From NCBI GenBank assembly GCA_031256015.1, contig JAIRRK010000031.1, positions 1 to 6,440 on the forward strand: a DNA stretch of 6,440 nt, in the 5' to 3' direction. The first letter of the stretch is position 1. Each line of letters starts with the position of its first letter. Source of the DNA: Dysgonamonadaceae bacterium. GTDB lineage: Bacteria > Bacteroidota > Bacteroidia > Bacteroidales > Azobacteroidaceae. Both the position numbers and the translations under genes were made by a program. Of the stretch, positions 1 to 6,379 are shown piece after piece. The notes under the pieces are model-generated. The model saw nothing but the letters and a program-made list of their open reading frames with translations, had not been told where the DNA came from and did no database searches.

Positions 1-15
1 ACCCCTAAACGACAT
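1..15 (-). CDS. Start of a downstream gene, cut by the window edge (possibly coaBC)
   Basis: An ATG at 15-13 opens a frame reading Met-Ser-Phe-Arg-Gly before the window ends. It begins two bases after the exonuclease stop codon. This is the same tight spacing seen between murB and the hydrolase gene, and it suggests translational coupling. In many Bacteroidales an exonuclease of this type is followed by coaBC (phosphopantothenoylcysteine synthase/decarboxylase) and then recN, and a short basic leader like this would suit CoaBC. That identity rests on remembered gene order only; five residues cannot prove it. Confidence 0.35.
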
Positions 16-17
16 TT

Positions 18-656
18 TTATTTACCTAATTTGATACATTCTACTCCTTTTTCGTTGTACACGACTCTTCCTGCAAAATCGACATTATTCCCGAAAGCCG
101 AATACTCGGACAGAAAAGAGATGTCGTTTTTCAAATCGGGGTAATAATCCAATTGAGCTTTCAATATTTCGTACGTTGCTTTTGTGTCGGCTTCGGCACT
201 GTGCGCGTTTTCCAATTCTTTATCGCAATAGAACTTGTAAGCGGCCGATAATGTCCGTTGTTCTTTTTTATGAAAAATAGTTTGGACGTCTACGAATTTA
301 TGTTTCATTAAATTGATATCGACATCTGCCCGCAAAAACTCTTCGGCCAGAACCGGAATATCGAAACGGTTGGAATTGTATCCGGCCAAATCGCATCCTT
401 CGATTTGTGCCGCCAACGATTTGGCTATGGATTTGAAAGTCGGAGCATCTTTGACGTCTTCATCCGAAATTCCGTGTATAGCCGTTGATTGAGGCGGAAT
501 AGGCATTTCGGGGTTAATCAGTCGGGTTTTGGATTCTTCATCGCCGTTGGGGAACACTTTCAAGTAAGATATTTCCACAATCCGGTCAGTAACAATATTA
601 ATCCCGGTTGTTTCCAAATCAAAAAAAACAATGGGATTTTTCAGGTTTAATTTCAT
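18..656 (-). CDS. DnaQ-family 3'-5' exonuclease (DEDDh type)
   Basis: A 212-residue exonuclease of the RNase T / DNA polymerase III epsilon superfamily, expected to remove nucleotides from 3' ends with two metal ions. All three exonuclease motifs are visible: FDLETTG with Asp13 and Glu15, GYNSNRFDIPVL with Asp99, and HSAEADTKAT with His152 and Asp157. The HxxxxD spacing makes it the DEDDh subclass. The fold covers roughly residues 8-170. The rest is a short tail ending in GVECIKLGK. As I recall, related Bacteroidota proteins run about 40 residues further with a GKxKGK-type segment, so the C-terminus here looks short. The ATG at 656 is chosen because it lies just before the first strand and motif; there is no Shine-Dalgarno sequence. 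It sits downstream of dnaN, so a role in replication or repair proofreading is plausible. It may not be the true replicative epsilon subunit, because Bacteroidota PolC/DnaE systems vary and several paralogues are common. Confidence 0.9.
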   Translation of the reverse strand: MKLNLKNPIVFFDLETTGINIVTDRIVEISYLKVFPNGDEESKTRLINPEMPIPPQSTAIHGISDEDVKDAPTFKSIAKSLAAQIEGCDLAGYNSNRFDIPVLAEEFLRADVDINLMKHKFVDVQTIFHKKEQRTLSAAYKFYCDKELENAHSAEADTKATYEILKAQLDYYPDLKNDISFLSEYSAFGNNVDFAGRVVYNEKGVECIKLGK

Positions 657-688
657 AATCAGGGAATCTATTTTGTAAGATAAAAACA

Positions 689-752
689 GGATTTTGAACC
701 CGATTCAATCATGGGAGGAACGAACAAGTTGATTTTCACAGGCTCAAAATCC
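689..752 (-). terminator. Long-range stem-loop between dnaN and the exonuclease gene, possible dnaN terminator
   Basis: Two 12-base arms, 741-752 and 689-700, are complementary at every position in the minus-strand RNA. Eleven are Watson-Crick pairs and one is a G-U pair; on the plus strand the same position is an A-C mismatch. That favours a structure in the minus-strand transcript. The 3' arm is followed by TGTTTTT (688-682), a short U tract as in intrinsic terminators. The start of the stem is 17 bases past the dnaN stop. The 40-base loop is unusually long for a classic terminator, so an mRNA-processing or attenuation structure, or a small repeated element, remains possible. A weak promoter-like TATCTTAC follows at 683-676, without a well-placed -33 element. 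Confidence 0.35.
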
Positions 753-768
753 GTAGATGAAAGTATTT

Positions 769-1893
769 TTACTCGCTCAGCATCATGGGCATTAACAACA
801 TCAACACTTCTTCATTTTCTTCATTCTCGGAAGGGAAAATTAATCCGGCTCGGGAAGGGTCGGCCAATTCAAGAATGACTTCTTCCGATAAAATGTTGCT
901 TAATATTTCGATTAAATAGGTGCCTTTGAAACCGATGCTCATGGAAACTCCTTCATAAACGCAGGTAACGGTTTCTTCTGCTGATGTCGAGAAATCAATA
1001 TCTTGAGCCGAAATCAAAATGCTGTTTTCGGAGATATTCAATTTAATCAAGCTGCTTCCGGCGTTGGAAAAAACGGTGACCCGTTTCAACGCATTCAAAA
1101 AATTCAAGCGATCAATGGTTACTCTATACGGATTATCTTGAGGAATAACGCCGTTATAGTTGGGATAACGACCTTCGATTAAACGGCAGACAATGATGAA
1201 TTTATCCATCGTGATGTATGCATTGTTCGCATCGAATTTGATGGAAACCTGACCTTCTTCACGCGGCAATACGGTTCTTAACAGATTGGCCGGTTTTTTC
1301 GGAAGAATAAAGGAAGCGCGTTCATTTTCGGTGATGCCTAAATTTTTGAATCGAACCAGTTTATGTCCGTCGGAAGCGACGAAAATCAATTCTTCCGGAG
1401 AGATATCAAAGAAAACGCCGTTCATTACCGGGCGAAGCTCGTCGTCTCCGCCTGCAAAAAGAGTGCTGGAGATGCCGTTTAACAGTTCGGATGCCGGAAT
1501 TGTCAATCCGGATGCGTCTTCGTTCAGCGGTTTGGATTGCGGATACTCTCCGCCGTTTTGAGCGACGAAGTTGTATTGACCGTTTTCGTAATAAATAAAC
1601 ATTTCCAAAGTTTCGTCGTTAATATCGAAAGTAACCGGTTGTTCAGGTAATTCCTTTAATGATTCCAACAAGTTTTTCGAAGGAATCGCAAAAATTCCGG
1701 TACCTTCCACATCATTTACTTCAATAGAGGTTATCATTCGGGTTTCAGTGTCAGCCGCGGTTATGGTCAGCTGATTTTCTTTCAATTCAAACAAAAAACA
1801 ATCCAGAATGGGAATGGATGTTTTGGATACGATTACTCTGCCTACGGTTTGTAAGTGGCTTAATAACAAACTGGAAGATACTACAAATTTCAT
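769..1893 (-). CDS. dnaN: DNA polymerase III beta subunit (sliding clamp)
   Basis: A 374-residue beta clamp, close to the usual length of about 366-375. The protein forms a ring-shaped dimer around DNA. It tethers the replicative polymerase and also docks ligase, MutS/MutL and other clamp-binding partners. The N-terminus (MKFVVSSSLLLSHLQTVGRV) and the segment with TSIPILDCFLFEL are typical of domain 1. Three similar domains of about 120 residues follow, with recognisable clamp phrases such as RPVMNGVFFD and ASDGHKLVR in domain 2 and EGRYPNYNGVIP near the domain 2-3 junction. The C-terminus ends in MPMMLSE (residues 368-374), matching the MPMRL end that lines the partner-binding cleft, with two extra residues. 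The ATG at 1893 is the natural start, about 37 bases below a good promoter. It is not next to dnaA here. It has its own promoter and so is not strictly dependent on the upstream operon. Confidence 0.98.
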   Translation of the reverse strand: MKFVVSSSLLLSHLQTVGRVIVSKTSIPILDCFLFELKENQLTITAADTETRMITSIEVNDVEGTGIFAIPSKNLLESLKELPEQPVTFDINDETLEMFIYYENGQYNFVAQNGGEYPQSKPLNEDASGLTIPASELLNGISSTLFAGGDDELRPVMNGVFFDISPEELIFVASDGHKLVRFKNLGITENERASFILPKKPANLLRTVLPREEGQVSIKFDANNAYITMDKFIIVCRLIEGRYPNYNGVIPQDNPYRVTIDRLNFLNALKRVTVFSNAGSSLIKLNISENSILISAQDIDFSTSAEETVTCVYEGVSMSIGFKGTYLIEILSNILSEEVILELADPSRAGLIFPSENEENEEVLMLLMPMMLSE

Positions 1894-1930
1894 ACGTGTT
1901 AATTTTTTTATTTGAGATTATTTTGACACA

Positions 1931-1960
1931 CAAATATAAGAAGAAAAATTCAACTCTCAA
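1931..1960 (-). promoter_or_regulatory. dnaN promoter, Bacteroidota type
   Basis: On the minus strand a perfect TAnnTTTG box (TATATTTG, 1938-1931) is preceded by a TTG (1960-1958) at a spacing of 19 bases. This fits the -33/-7 promoter described for Bacteroides. The -33 TTG lies within the last codons of the upstream gldFG gene, so the promoter overlaps its 3' end. Transcription would start a few bases downstream, giving dnaN a short A/T-rich leader of roughly 30 bases. Confidence 0.75.
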
Positions 1961-4301
1961 TCTTTCTGTTGTATTTCCTTTTTCGATTCAAAGATAATAC
2001 GGCGAATACGGCCAAATAAATAATCGGAGGAAGTATGACATTGAATATAATTGTTTGATTCTCTGATTTGTAAAGTTTTTGTTTGTCTAAAAGATTCTGT
2101 CGAATCGATTTGTTTTTCACGGAGAATAAATTTTCGGAGTCAGTTAAATAATTGACTGCGTTTTGAATAAATTCGCTGTTGGAAAAACGGGTTTGAGAAT
2201 ATTGATCGTAACCCAAAGGATTGGTAATTATATCTTCGGAAGCAACTAAAATCATTTTTCCCGATACACTTTTATCTAAAAAGGAATACTTATTTCCGGC
2301 AAAAAAGCGGCTTCTGCTTTGGAACGCGGAAACGACCGGCGCATTAACGAGAACGGCAACAGGAAGTTCCGATTCGGAGAAATAACTTTGCTCCGGTTTC
2401 CTTTCGGTTTCCGATAAATCGACTAATGCCGGCGTTTTCACCGAATGTGTATAAGGCGAGGTTGTTAACAATATTTTTTTATTATCCCTGTTTTCTCCCA
2501 CCAAAGAAATGGAACTTGTGAAAGTTGTTTTTACGAACGATAAATCTTTGGTTATTTCGGACGATTTTTCGGGAATCAATAAAGGGGAATAGTACCATGG
2601 AAAAGGTTTATACTCTGTTTCGTCCGATTCGTTGATGACGGCCAAAGGTATATTCAGGCATTGAACATCCTGTAAAACGTCGGGATTCACTCTTAATCCG
2701 TAGGTGAAAAATAAATCCCGGAGATTTAATTCGTTCGGAAATGTCATTGTTTTTCCGGTTTCTATCAGTTCGTCCAATGAATGTAAACGAACGCCGTCAA
2801 CGAACCATAATAAGCTTCCTCCCTGCATCAGGTATTGATCCAATACAAATTTATCCGTTTCGGAGAAAGGTTTTCGAGGGCCGGCAATCACAACCAGATT
2901 GTATTCGTCCAATTCTCCGGGAAAGCCGGAAAGGATTCCTCTGTCGATGGTATATTCCGAACTTAATAAATCTGCAATTTCGGAAATCGAATTTTCCGGT
3001 AATTCATCATGACCTTCAAGAAAGACGATTCTTTTTGATTCATGTTTTGTCAATAAACTCAATGCTTTAATAAATTGATATTCAATAATCTCTATGGATA
3101 AGTTTAGATTTTCTTCGCCGGAACTGCCTTGACGATTAACAAGCAAAGGAATCGTAATTTGTGCTTCTTCGGATTTAATTGAAGCGTAAGGATATAGTAT
3201 ATTTTGTGTGATTCTTCCGTTCGATAAACGTTCATTCACTGAGATACCTTGTATTCCTTCTTTATTTAATGATTCGATGAAATCTTTTCCTCTCTTATAA
3301 GGGTCGATAAAATCAAAAATAATTTCCGAAGAGGATGTTTTATTAAAATCGTCCAAAAGATTTTGTATCGCTGTTTTCAAACGACTAAATCCCGGATTTA
3401 GATTTCCGGTTAAATACACTTCTATATTTAAATCCTGATTCAAATTTTGTAACAGATTCACTGATATGGGATGAAGCGTGTAACGTTTATCTTTTGTCCA
3501 ATCGAAACGAAAATTCAAACAACCGGTAAAAAGGAGTCCGACTAAAAAAACAATTCCGACAATCCGGTTAGTTTTGGAAAAAACCTTTTCTCCTGCGCTT
3601 ACCAATATAAGGAAATAGAAAAGAGCACTTGTGGTTAAAAAATAAAATAAGTCGGAAGTCTCTATCAATCCTCTCTGAATGGATTTGTAATGATATAAAA
3701 AGCCGAACTTTTCCAACGAAATCAAATCAAAACCAAAATAAAAAAAAGCACAAAACAAAACGCCTGCTATCAGGGCAATAACTTGATTCGATGTAATGGA
3801 CGAAGCAAAAACCGAGAGATTAATGAATGTAAAAACCAAAAACAATAATCCGAAATAAGAAGCGGTCGTGGAGCCGACATCCAAATTTCCTGTGGGATTT
3901 CCATTCCAATACAGAAAAAAAGCATAAATAAGCGTGGGAAGCAAAGCCAAGATAACCGGAATAAAAAGAGCTGTAACTTTGGCAAAAACAATACAATTAA
4001 TACTCAACGGCCTGCTTTTTAATAAAAGGAACGTATGTTCTCTTTTTTCTTCGGCGAAAGAACGCATGGCTAATGCCGGAATCAAAAAAAGGAATAATAC
4101 AGGCGCAATATGAAAAAAGGAAGACAAGGTGGCATACCCATTGTCGACAATATTATAGGAACCGGGAATAATCCAAAGCAAACATCCGCTTATGATTAAA
4201 AATAACAGAATAAAAACAAGTCCTGTCAGCGAATAGAGATAAAATCTTAACTCTTTGGATAATAATGTAATCCATTGGTCAAACCGAAATTTCCAATCCA
4301 T
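1950..4301 (-). CDS. Fused GldF/GldG-type ABC transporter: permease plus auxiliary domain
   Basis: A 783-residue membrane protein that joins two proteins which are separate in gliding flavobacteria. Residues 1 to about 240 are a GldF-like ABC-2 permease with six predicted membrane segments (about 25-45, 62-80, 108-131, 147-168, 173-191, 218-236). The conserved IAPVLFLFLIPALAMRSFAEEK stretch is at about 65-86. At residue 246 a GldG-like protein begins. It has a membrane anchor (246-262), then FDWTKDKRYTLHPIS (266-280), typical of GldG and ABC-auxiliary domains. A large, probably extracytoplasmic region follows with IVFLEGHDELP at 425-435, and a final membrane helix is at about 751-771 with a basic cytoplasmic tail. 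The start at 4301 is preferred over an in-frame ATG at 4364. The residues before Met-Asp-Trp-Lys are unlike GldF, and the family's N-terminus aligns with ITLLSKEL. It overlaps the preceding gene by 23 bases. No ATP-binding partner (GldA-like) lies in the window. The transported substrate is unknown, and the gene does not imply gliding. Confidence 0.9.
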   Translation of the reverse strand: MDWKFRFDQWITLLSKELRFYLYSLTGLVFILLFLIISGCLLWIIPGSYNIVDNGYATLSSFFHIAPVLFLFLIPALAMRSFAEEKREHTFLLLKSRPLSINCIVFAKVTALFIPVILALLPTLIYAFFLYWNGNPTGNLDVGSTTASYFGLLFLVFTFINLSVFASSITSNQVIALIAGVLFCAFFYFGFDLISLEKFGFLYHYKSIQRGLIETSDLFYFLTTSALFYFLILVSAGEKVFSKTNRIVGIVFLVGLLFTGCLNFRFDWTKDKRYTLHPISVNLLQNLNQDLNIEVYLTGNLNPGFSRLKTAIQNLLDDFNKTSSSEIIFDFIDPYKRGKDFIESLNKEGIQGISVNERLSNGRITQNILYPYASIKSEEAQITIPLLVNRQGSSGEENLNLSIEIIEYQFIKALSLLTKHESKRIVFLEGHDELPENSISEIADLLSSEYTIDRGILSGFPGELDEYNLVVIAGPRKPFSETDKFVLDQYLMQGGSLLWFVDGVRLHSLDELIETGKTMTFPNELNLRDLFFTYGLRVNPDVLQDVQCLNIPLAVINESDETEYKPFPWYYSPLLIPEKSSEITKDLSFVKTTFTSSISLVGENRDNKKILLTTSPYTHSVKTPALVDLSETERKPEQSYFSESELPVAVLVNAPVVSAFQSRSRFFAGNKYSFLDKSVSGKMILVASEDIITNPLGYDQYSQTRFSNSEFIQNAVNYLTDSENLFSVKNKSIRQNLLDKQKLYKSENQTIIFNVILPPIIYLAVFAVLSLNRKRKYNRKIES

Positions 4302-5049
4302 CGTAAGCAATAAAGACGTTTTTCGGCAATTGTTGTTGCATTTTCTCATGTAATCCGAAACCATGACTCATGTGAGTTAAATAAGCCTTTTTCGGACGGA
4401 TACGTTCAATATTTTTCAACGCATCACATAAAGTCTCGTGTGAAATATGTTCTTTTTCTCGTAATGCGTTGATGATTAGAACGTCTAAACCCTGCAATTT
4501 AGTATATTCGTTATCCGGAATTGTTTTCAAATCCGTCAGATAAGCTGTTTTTCCGGTGCGGTAGCCCAAAATCGGTAATTTTCCGTGCATTAAACGGATG
4601 GGAATAATTTCTATTTCATCAATGAAAAAAGGAAAGTCGGGTTGAATCGTGTTTATTTGTAAGTTCGGAACCCCGGGATATTTGTCCGCTGCAAAAACAT
4701 AAGGAATACGCGATTGAATTGCTTCTGCGACATAATCTTCGGCATAAATATCGATAACACCATACTTACAGAAAGCACGCAAATCATCCAATCCGCCAAC
4801 ATGGTCATAATGTTCGTGTGTTAATAGCACTCCGTTTAAAACTTCAAACGGATTAGTCTTAAACATTTCCAACATCTGCATTCTGAAATCCGGTCCGCAA
4901 TCAATTAGAAGATGTTTTTCTCCGATTTCCAGTAGAAGAGAAGCACGAAACCGTCGGTCTTTAGTGTCTGATGAAGTGCACACTTCGCATTTGCAGCCTA
5001 TTTCCGGATTTCCGGTAGAAGTTCCCGTACCTAAAAAACGAATGTTCAT
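4279..5049 (-). CDS. PhnP-like metallo-beta-lactamase-fold hydrolase
   Basis: A 256-residue cytoplasmic metal-dependent hydrolase. The signature HEHYDHVGG gives metal ligands His78, His80, Asp82 and His83. Further ligands are probably His155 (LMHGKLP), Asp173 (AYLTDLK) and His226 (YLTHMSH), so the dinuclear site looks complete. The N-terminus GTGTSTGNPEIGCKCEVC, with cysteines 19, 21 and 24, followed by DRRFRAS, is typical of the PhnP branch. PhnP itself is a phosphoribosyl cyclic phosphodiesterase. No phosphonate genes are present, and Bacteroidota carry this branch as a housekeeping gene, so the true substrate is uncertain; a cyclic nucleotide or related phosphodiester is a reasonable guess. 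The gene starts two bases after the murB stop codon and its end overlaps the gldFG start, which indicates one operon with coupled translation. Confidence 0.93.
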   Translation of the reverse strand: MNIRFLGTGTSTGNPEIGCKCEVCTSSDTKDRRFRASLLLEIGEKHLLIDCGPDFRMQMLEMFKTNPFEVLNGVLLTHEHYDHVGGLDDLRAFCKYGVIDIYAEDYVAEAIQSRIPYVFAADKYPGVPNLQINTIQPDFPFFIDEIEIIPIRLMHGKLPILGYRTGKTAYLTDLKTIPDNEYTKLQGLDVLIINALREKEHISHETLCDALKNIERIRPKKAYLTHMSHGFGLHEKMQQQLPKNVFIAYDGLEISV

Positions 5050-5051
5050 CT

Positions 5052-6065
5052 TTATATATAATTTACTTCCGGATGAAGTGTTATATCAAACTTTTCCTTT
5101 ACTTTACGACGAACCTCTTCCGCTAAAAGAGCAATTTCATCGCCCGTTGCATTATCTTTATTGATAATAACCAAAGGTTGTTTTTCGTGAATAGCGGCCC
5201 CTCCCAATGTTTTTCCTTTTAATCCGCATTGATCGATTAGCCACGCAGCCGGAATTTTTGCCTTATTATTGTCTGATTGATAGAAAGGAATATTCGGATA
5301 ATCTTTTCGTATTTTTTCAAAATGTTCTTTCCCGATGCAGGGATTCATGAAAAAACTTCCGGCATTTCCGATTATTTTCGGGTCGGGTAATTTGGAATTT
5401 CGAATTTGAATAATGACATCTCTGATATTTTTGAGATTAATTTCTTTTCCTTCCAATAATTTCCGAACATCTCCGTAATCTAATTTAAATTCGGGATTCT
5501 TACTTAATTTATAGATTACATGAGTGATATAATATAAGCCTCGATTTTCGGTTTCTTTGAAAAAACTGTTTCGATACGAATAATTACATTCTGTATGCCG
5601 AAAAATTTTCTTTTCACCGGTTTTCAAAAAATAAGTATGCACCTCTTCTATGCAATCGGAAGCCTCTACGCCGTAAGCACCGATATTTTGAAACGCGCTT
5701 GCACCAACTTCTCCCGGAATGAGAGAAAGATTTTCTATTCCTCCCCATCCCTTATCTACGCAATAAGAAACAAACGAATCCCAATCTTCTGCTGCTCCGA
5801 CTTTCAACCAAACAGTTTCATTATCTTCTTTTACTTTTTCGATTCCTTTTATTCCTGAATGAACGATTATTCCGTTGTAATTGCCTAAAAAGAGCAAATT
5901 GCTTCCTTGTCCTATATGCCAAAAAGTTTGAGACATAAAATATTCATCCCGTAATAATTTTTGTAAATCATCTTCGGATTCGTATTCGATAAAAAAACGG
6001 GCTTTTACATCTAAATTAAACGTATTGTGTTCTAAGAGAGAATGGTTCTCGTGTATTTGCATCAT
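5052..6065 (-). CDS. murB: UDP-N-acetylenolpyruvoylglucosamine reductase (MurB, type I)
   Basis: This flavoenzyme reduces UDP-GlcNAc-enolpyruvate to UDP-MurNAc with NADPH, the second committed step of peptidoglycan synthesis in the cytoplasm. With the start at 6065 it has 337 residues, close to E. coli MurB (342). The FAD-binding part shows IGQGSNLLF (51-59) and GIENLSLIPGEVGASAFQNIG (109-129). Catalytic residues fit the family: Arg165 in SYRNSFFK, Ser237 in GNAGSFFMNP as the proton donor, and Glu333 in the C-terminal HPEVNYI. The YRNSFFK loop and the C-terminus mark the type I enzyme. A longer frame can be opened at a TTG at 6137, but the extra 24 residues would include the promoter, so the ATG at 6065 (or the adjacent one at 6062) is chosen. 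It is the first gene of the probable murB-hydrolase-gldFG operon. Confidence 0.97.
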   Translation of the reverse strand: MMQIHENHSLLEHNTFNLDVKARFFIEYESEDDLQKLLRDEYFMSQTFWHIGQGSNLLFLGNYNGIIVHSGIKGIEKVKEDNETVWLKVGAAEDWDSFVSYCVDKGWGGIENLSLIPGEVGASAFQNIGAYGVEASDCIEEVHTYFLKTGEKKIFRHTECNYSYRNSFFKETENRGLYYITHVIYKLSKNPEFKLDYGDVRKLLEGKEINLKNIRDVIIQIRNSKLPDPKIIGNAGSFFMNPCIGKEHFEKIRKDYPNIPFYQSDNNKAKIPAAWLIDQCGLKGKTLGGAAIHEKQPLVIINKDNATGDEIALLAEEVRRKVKEKFDITLHPEVNYI

Positions 6066-6082
6066 GTATTGTTTTACGAATG

Positions 6083-6115
6083 CAAAGATAAAAATTTTAT
6101 TGAAGAATGAAGAAA
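6083..6115 (-). promoter_or_regulatory. murB operon promoter, Bacteroidota type
   Basis: A perfect TAnnTTTG box (TATCTTTG, 6090-6083) reads toward murB and ends 17 bases before the ATG at 6065. The upstream match is weaker: TTTC at 6115-6112, spaced 21 bases from the -7 box. The 5' leader would be only about 10-15 bases, with no Shine-Dalgarno sequence. Its position excludes the longer murB reading frame that begins at 6137. Confidence 0.6.
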
Positions 6116-6133
6116 TGATAATTGCATTCTTTA

Positions 6134-6155
6134 TCAAACAATCACATTTGTTTGA
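6134..6155. repeat. Perfect 8-base inverted repeat upstream of the murB promoter
   Basis: TCAAACAA (6134-6141) and TTGTTTGA (6148-6155) are exact reverse complements separated by six bases. The dyad lies about 20 bases upstream of the -33 region of murB, in the divergent gap between murB and the rRNA-type promoter. It is not followed by a convincing T tract on either strand, so an operator or a chance AT-rich palindrome is likelier than a terminator. Confidence 0.4.
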
Positions 6156-6343
6156 ATATAAATGATTTTATTCTTCGGAATTTTCAAGCCGACAAGAGCA
6201 AGAGTAAGATGTGATGTCCTATAAGAATATTGACCGGTACCACAAGATGCGATAAAAAAGTCCTCTTTCCCATTTCTCAAAAAAAATAATTTTTTGATTG
6301 ACAGTGGATTGGGTGTTAAAGGAGAAAAAACGGGCATAAATAT
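6156..6343. other. Intergenic stretch without a recognisable gene
   Basis: Together with its flanks this forms the 300-plus base gap between murB and the rRNA-type promoter. I find no tRNA fold, no plausible protein and no transposon end. One feature is an A tract running into a T tract at 6279-6295, which lies about 50 bases upstream of the plus-strand promoter and could bend DNA or act as an upstream activating region. A TTGACA at 6298-6303 has no -10 hexamer at the expected distance and is probably incidental. Confidence 0.5.
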
Positions 6344-6374
6344 TTTGATGGAGCGAAAAGAGTTATTACTTTTG
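6344..6374 (+). promoter_or_regulatory. Strong promoter, probably of an rRNA operon
   Basis: TTTG (6344-6347) is followed after exactly 19 bases by TACTTTTG (6367-6374), a full match to the Bacteroidota -33/-7 consensus. The context, with TTATTACTTTTGCA then a GC-rich start region, resembles the promoters in front of 16S rRNA genes in this phylum. It fires rightward, away from murB. Transcription should begin around 6379-6382. Confidence 0.8.
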
Positions 6375-6379
6375 CATCC

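Noticed and set aside
1286..1561. Plus-strand open frame inside dnaN
   Set aside because: It is antisense to a highly conserved gene; its composition is the reflection of dnaN codons, with no start signal.
2741..3070. Plus-strand open frame inside the gldFG gene
   Set aside because: Antisense shadow with no domain or promoter.
3515..3526. Lipobox-like Phe-Thr-Gly-Cys at residues 258-261 of the GldFG fusion
   Set aside because: It is internal, follows six membrane segments, and the -3 residue is not typical; signal peptidase II processing is unlikely.
3770..3991. Minus-strand frame of 73 codons inside the permease part of gldFG
   Set aside because: It is in an alternative frame over real membrane segments, so its hydrophobic look follows from the overlapping codons.
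4964..5164. Plus-strand frame across the murB/hydrolase junction
   Set aside because: Antisense to two well-supported genes and without family resemblance.
5595..5858. Plus-strand frame inside murB
   Set aside because: Antisense shadow of murB with no supporting signals.
6298..6303. TTGACA hexamer resembling an E. coli -35 box
   Set aside because: No matching -10 hexamer lies at the expected spacing, and a Bacteroidota-type promoter fits much better about 45 bases downstream.
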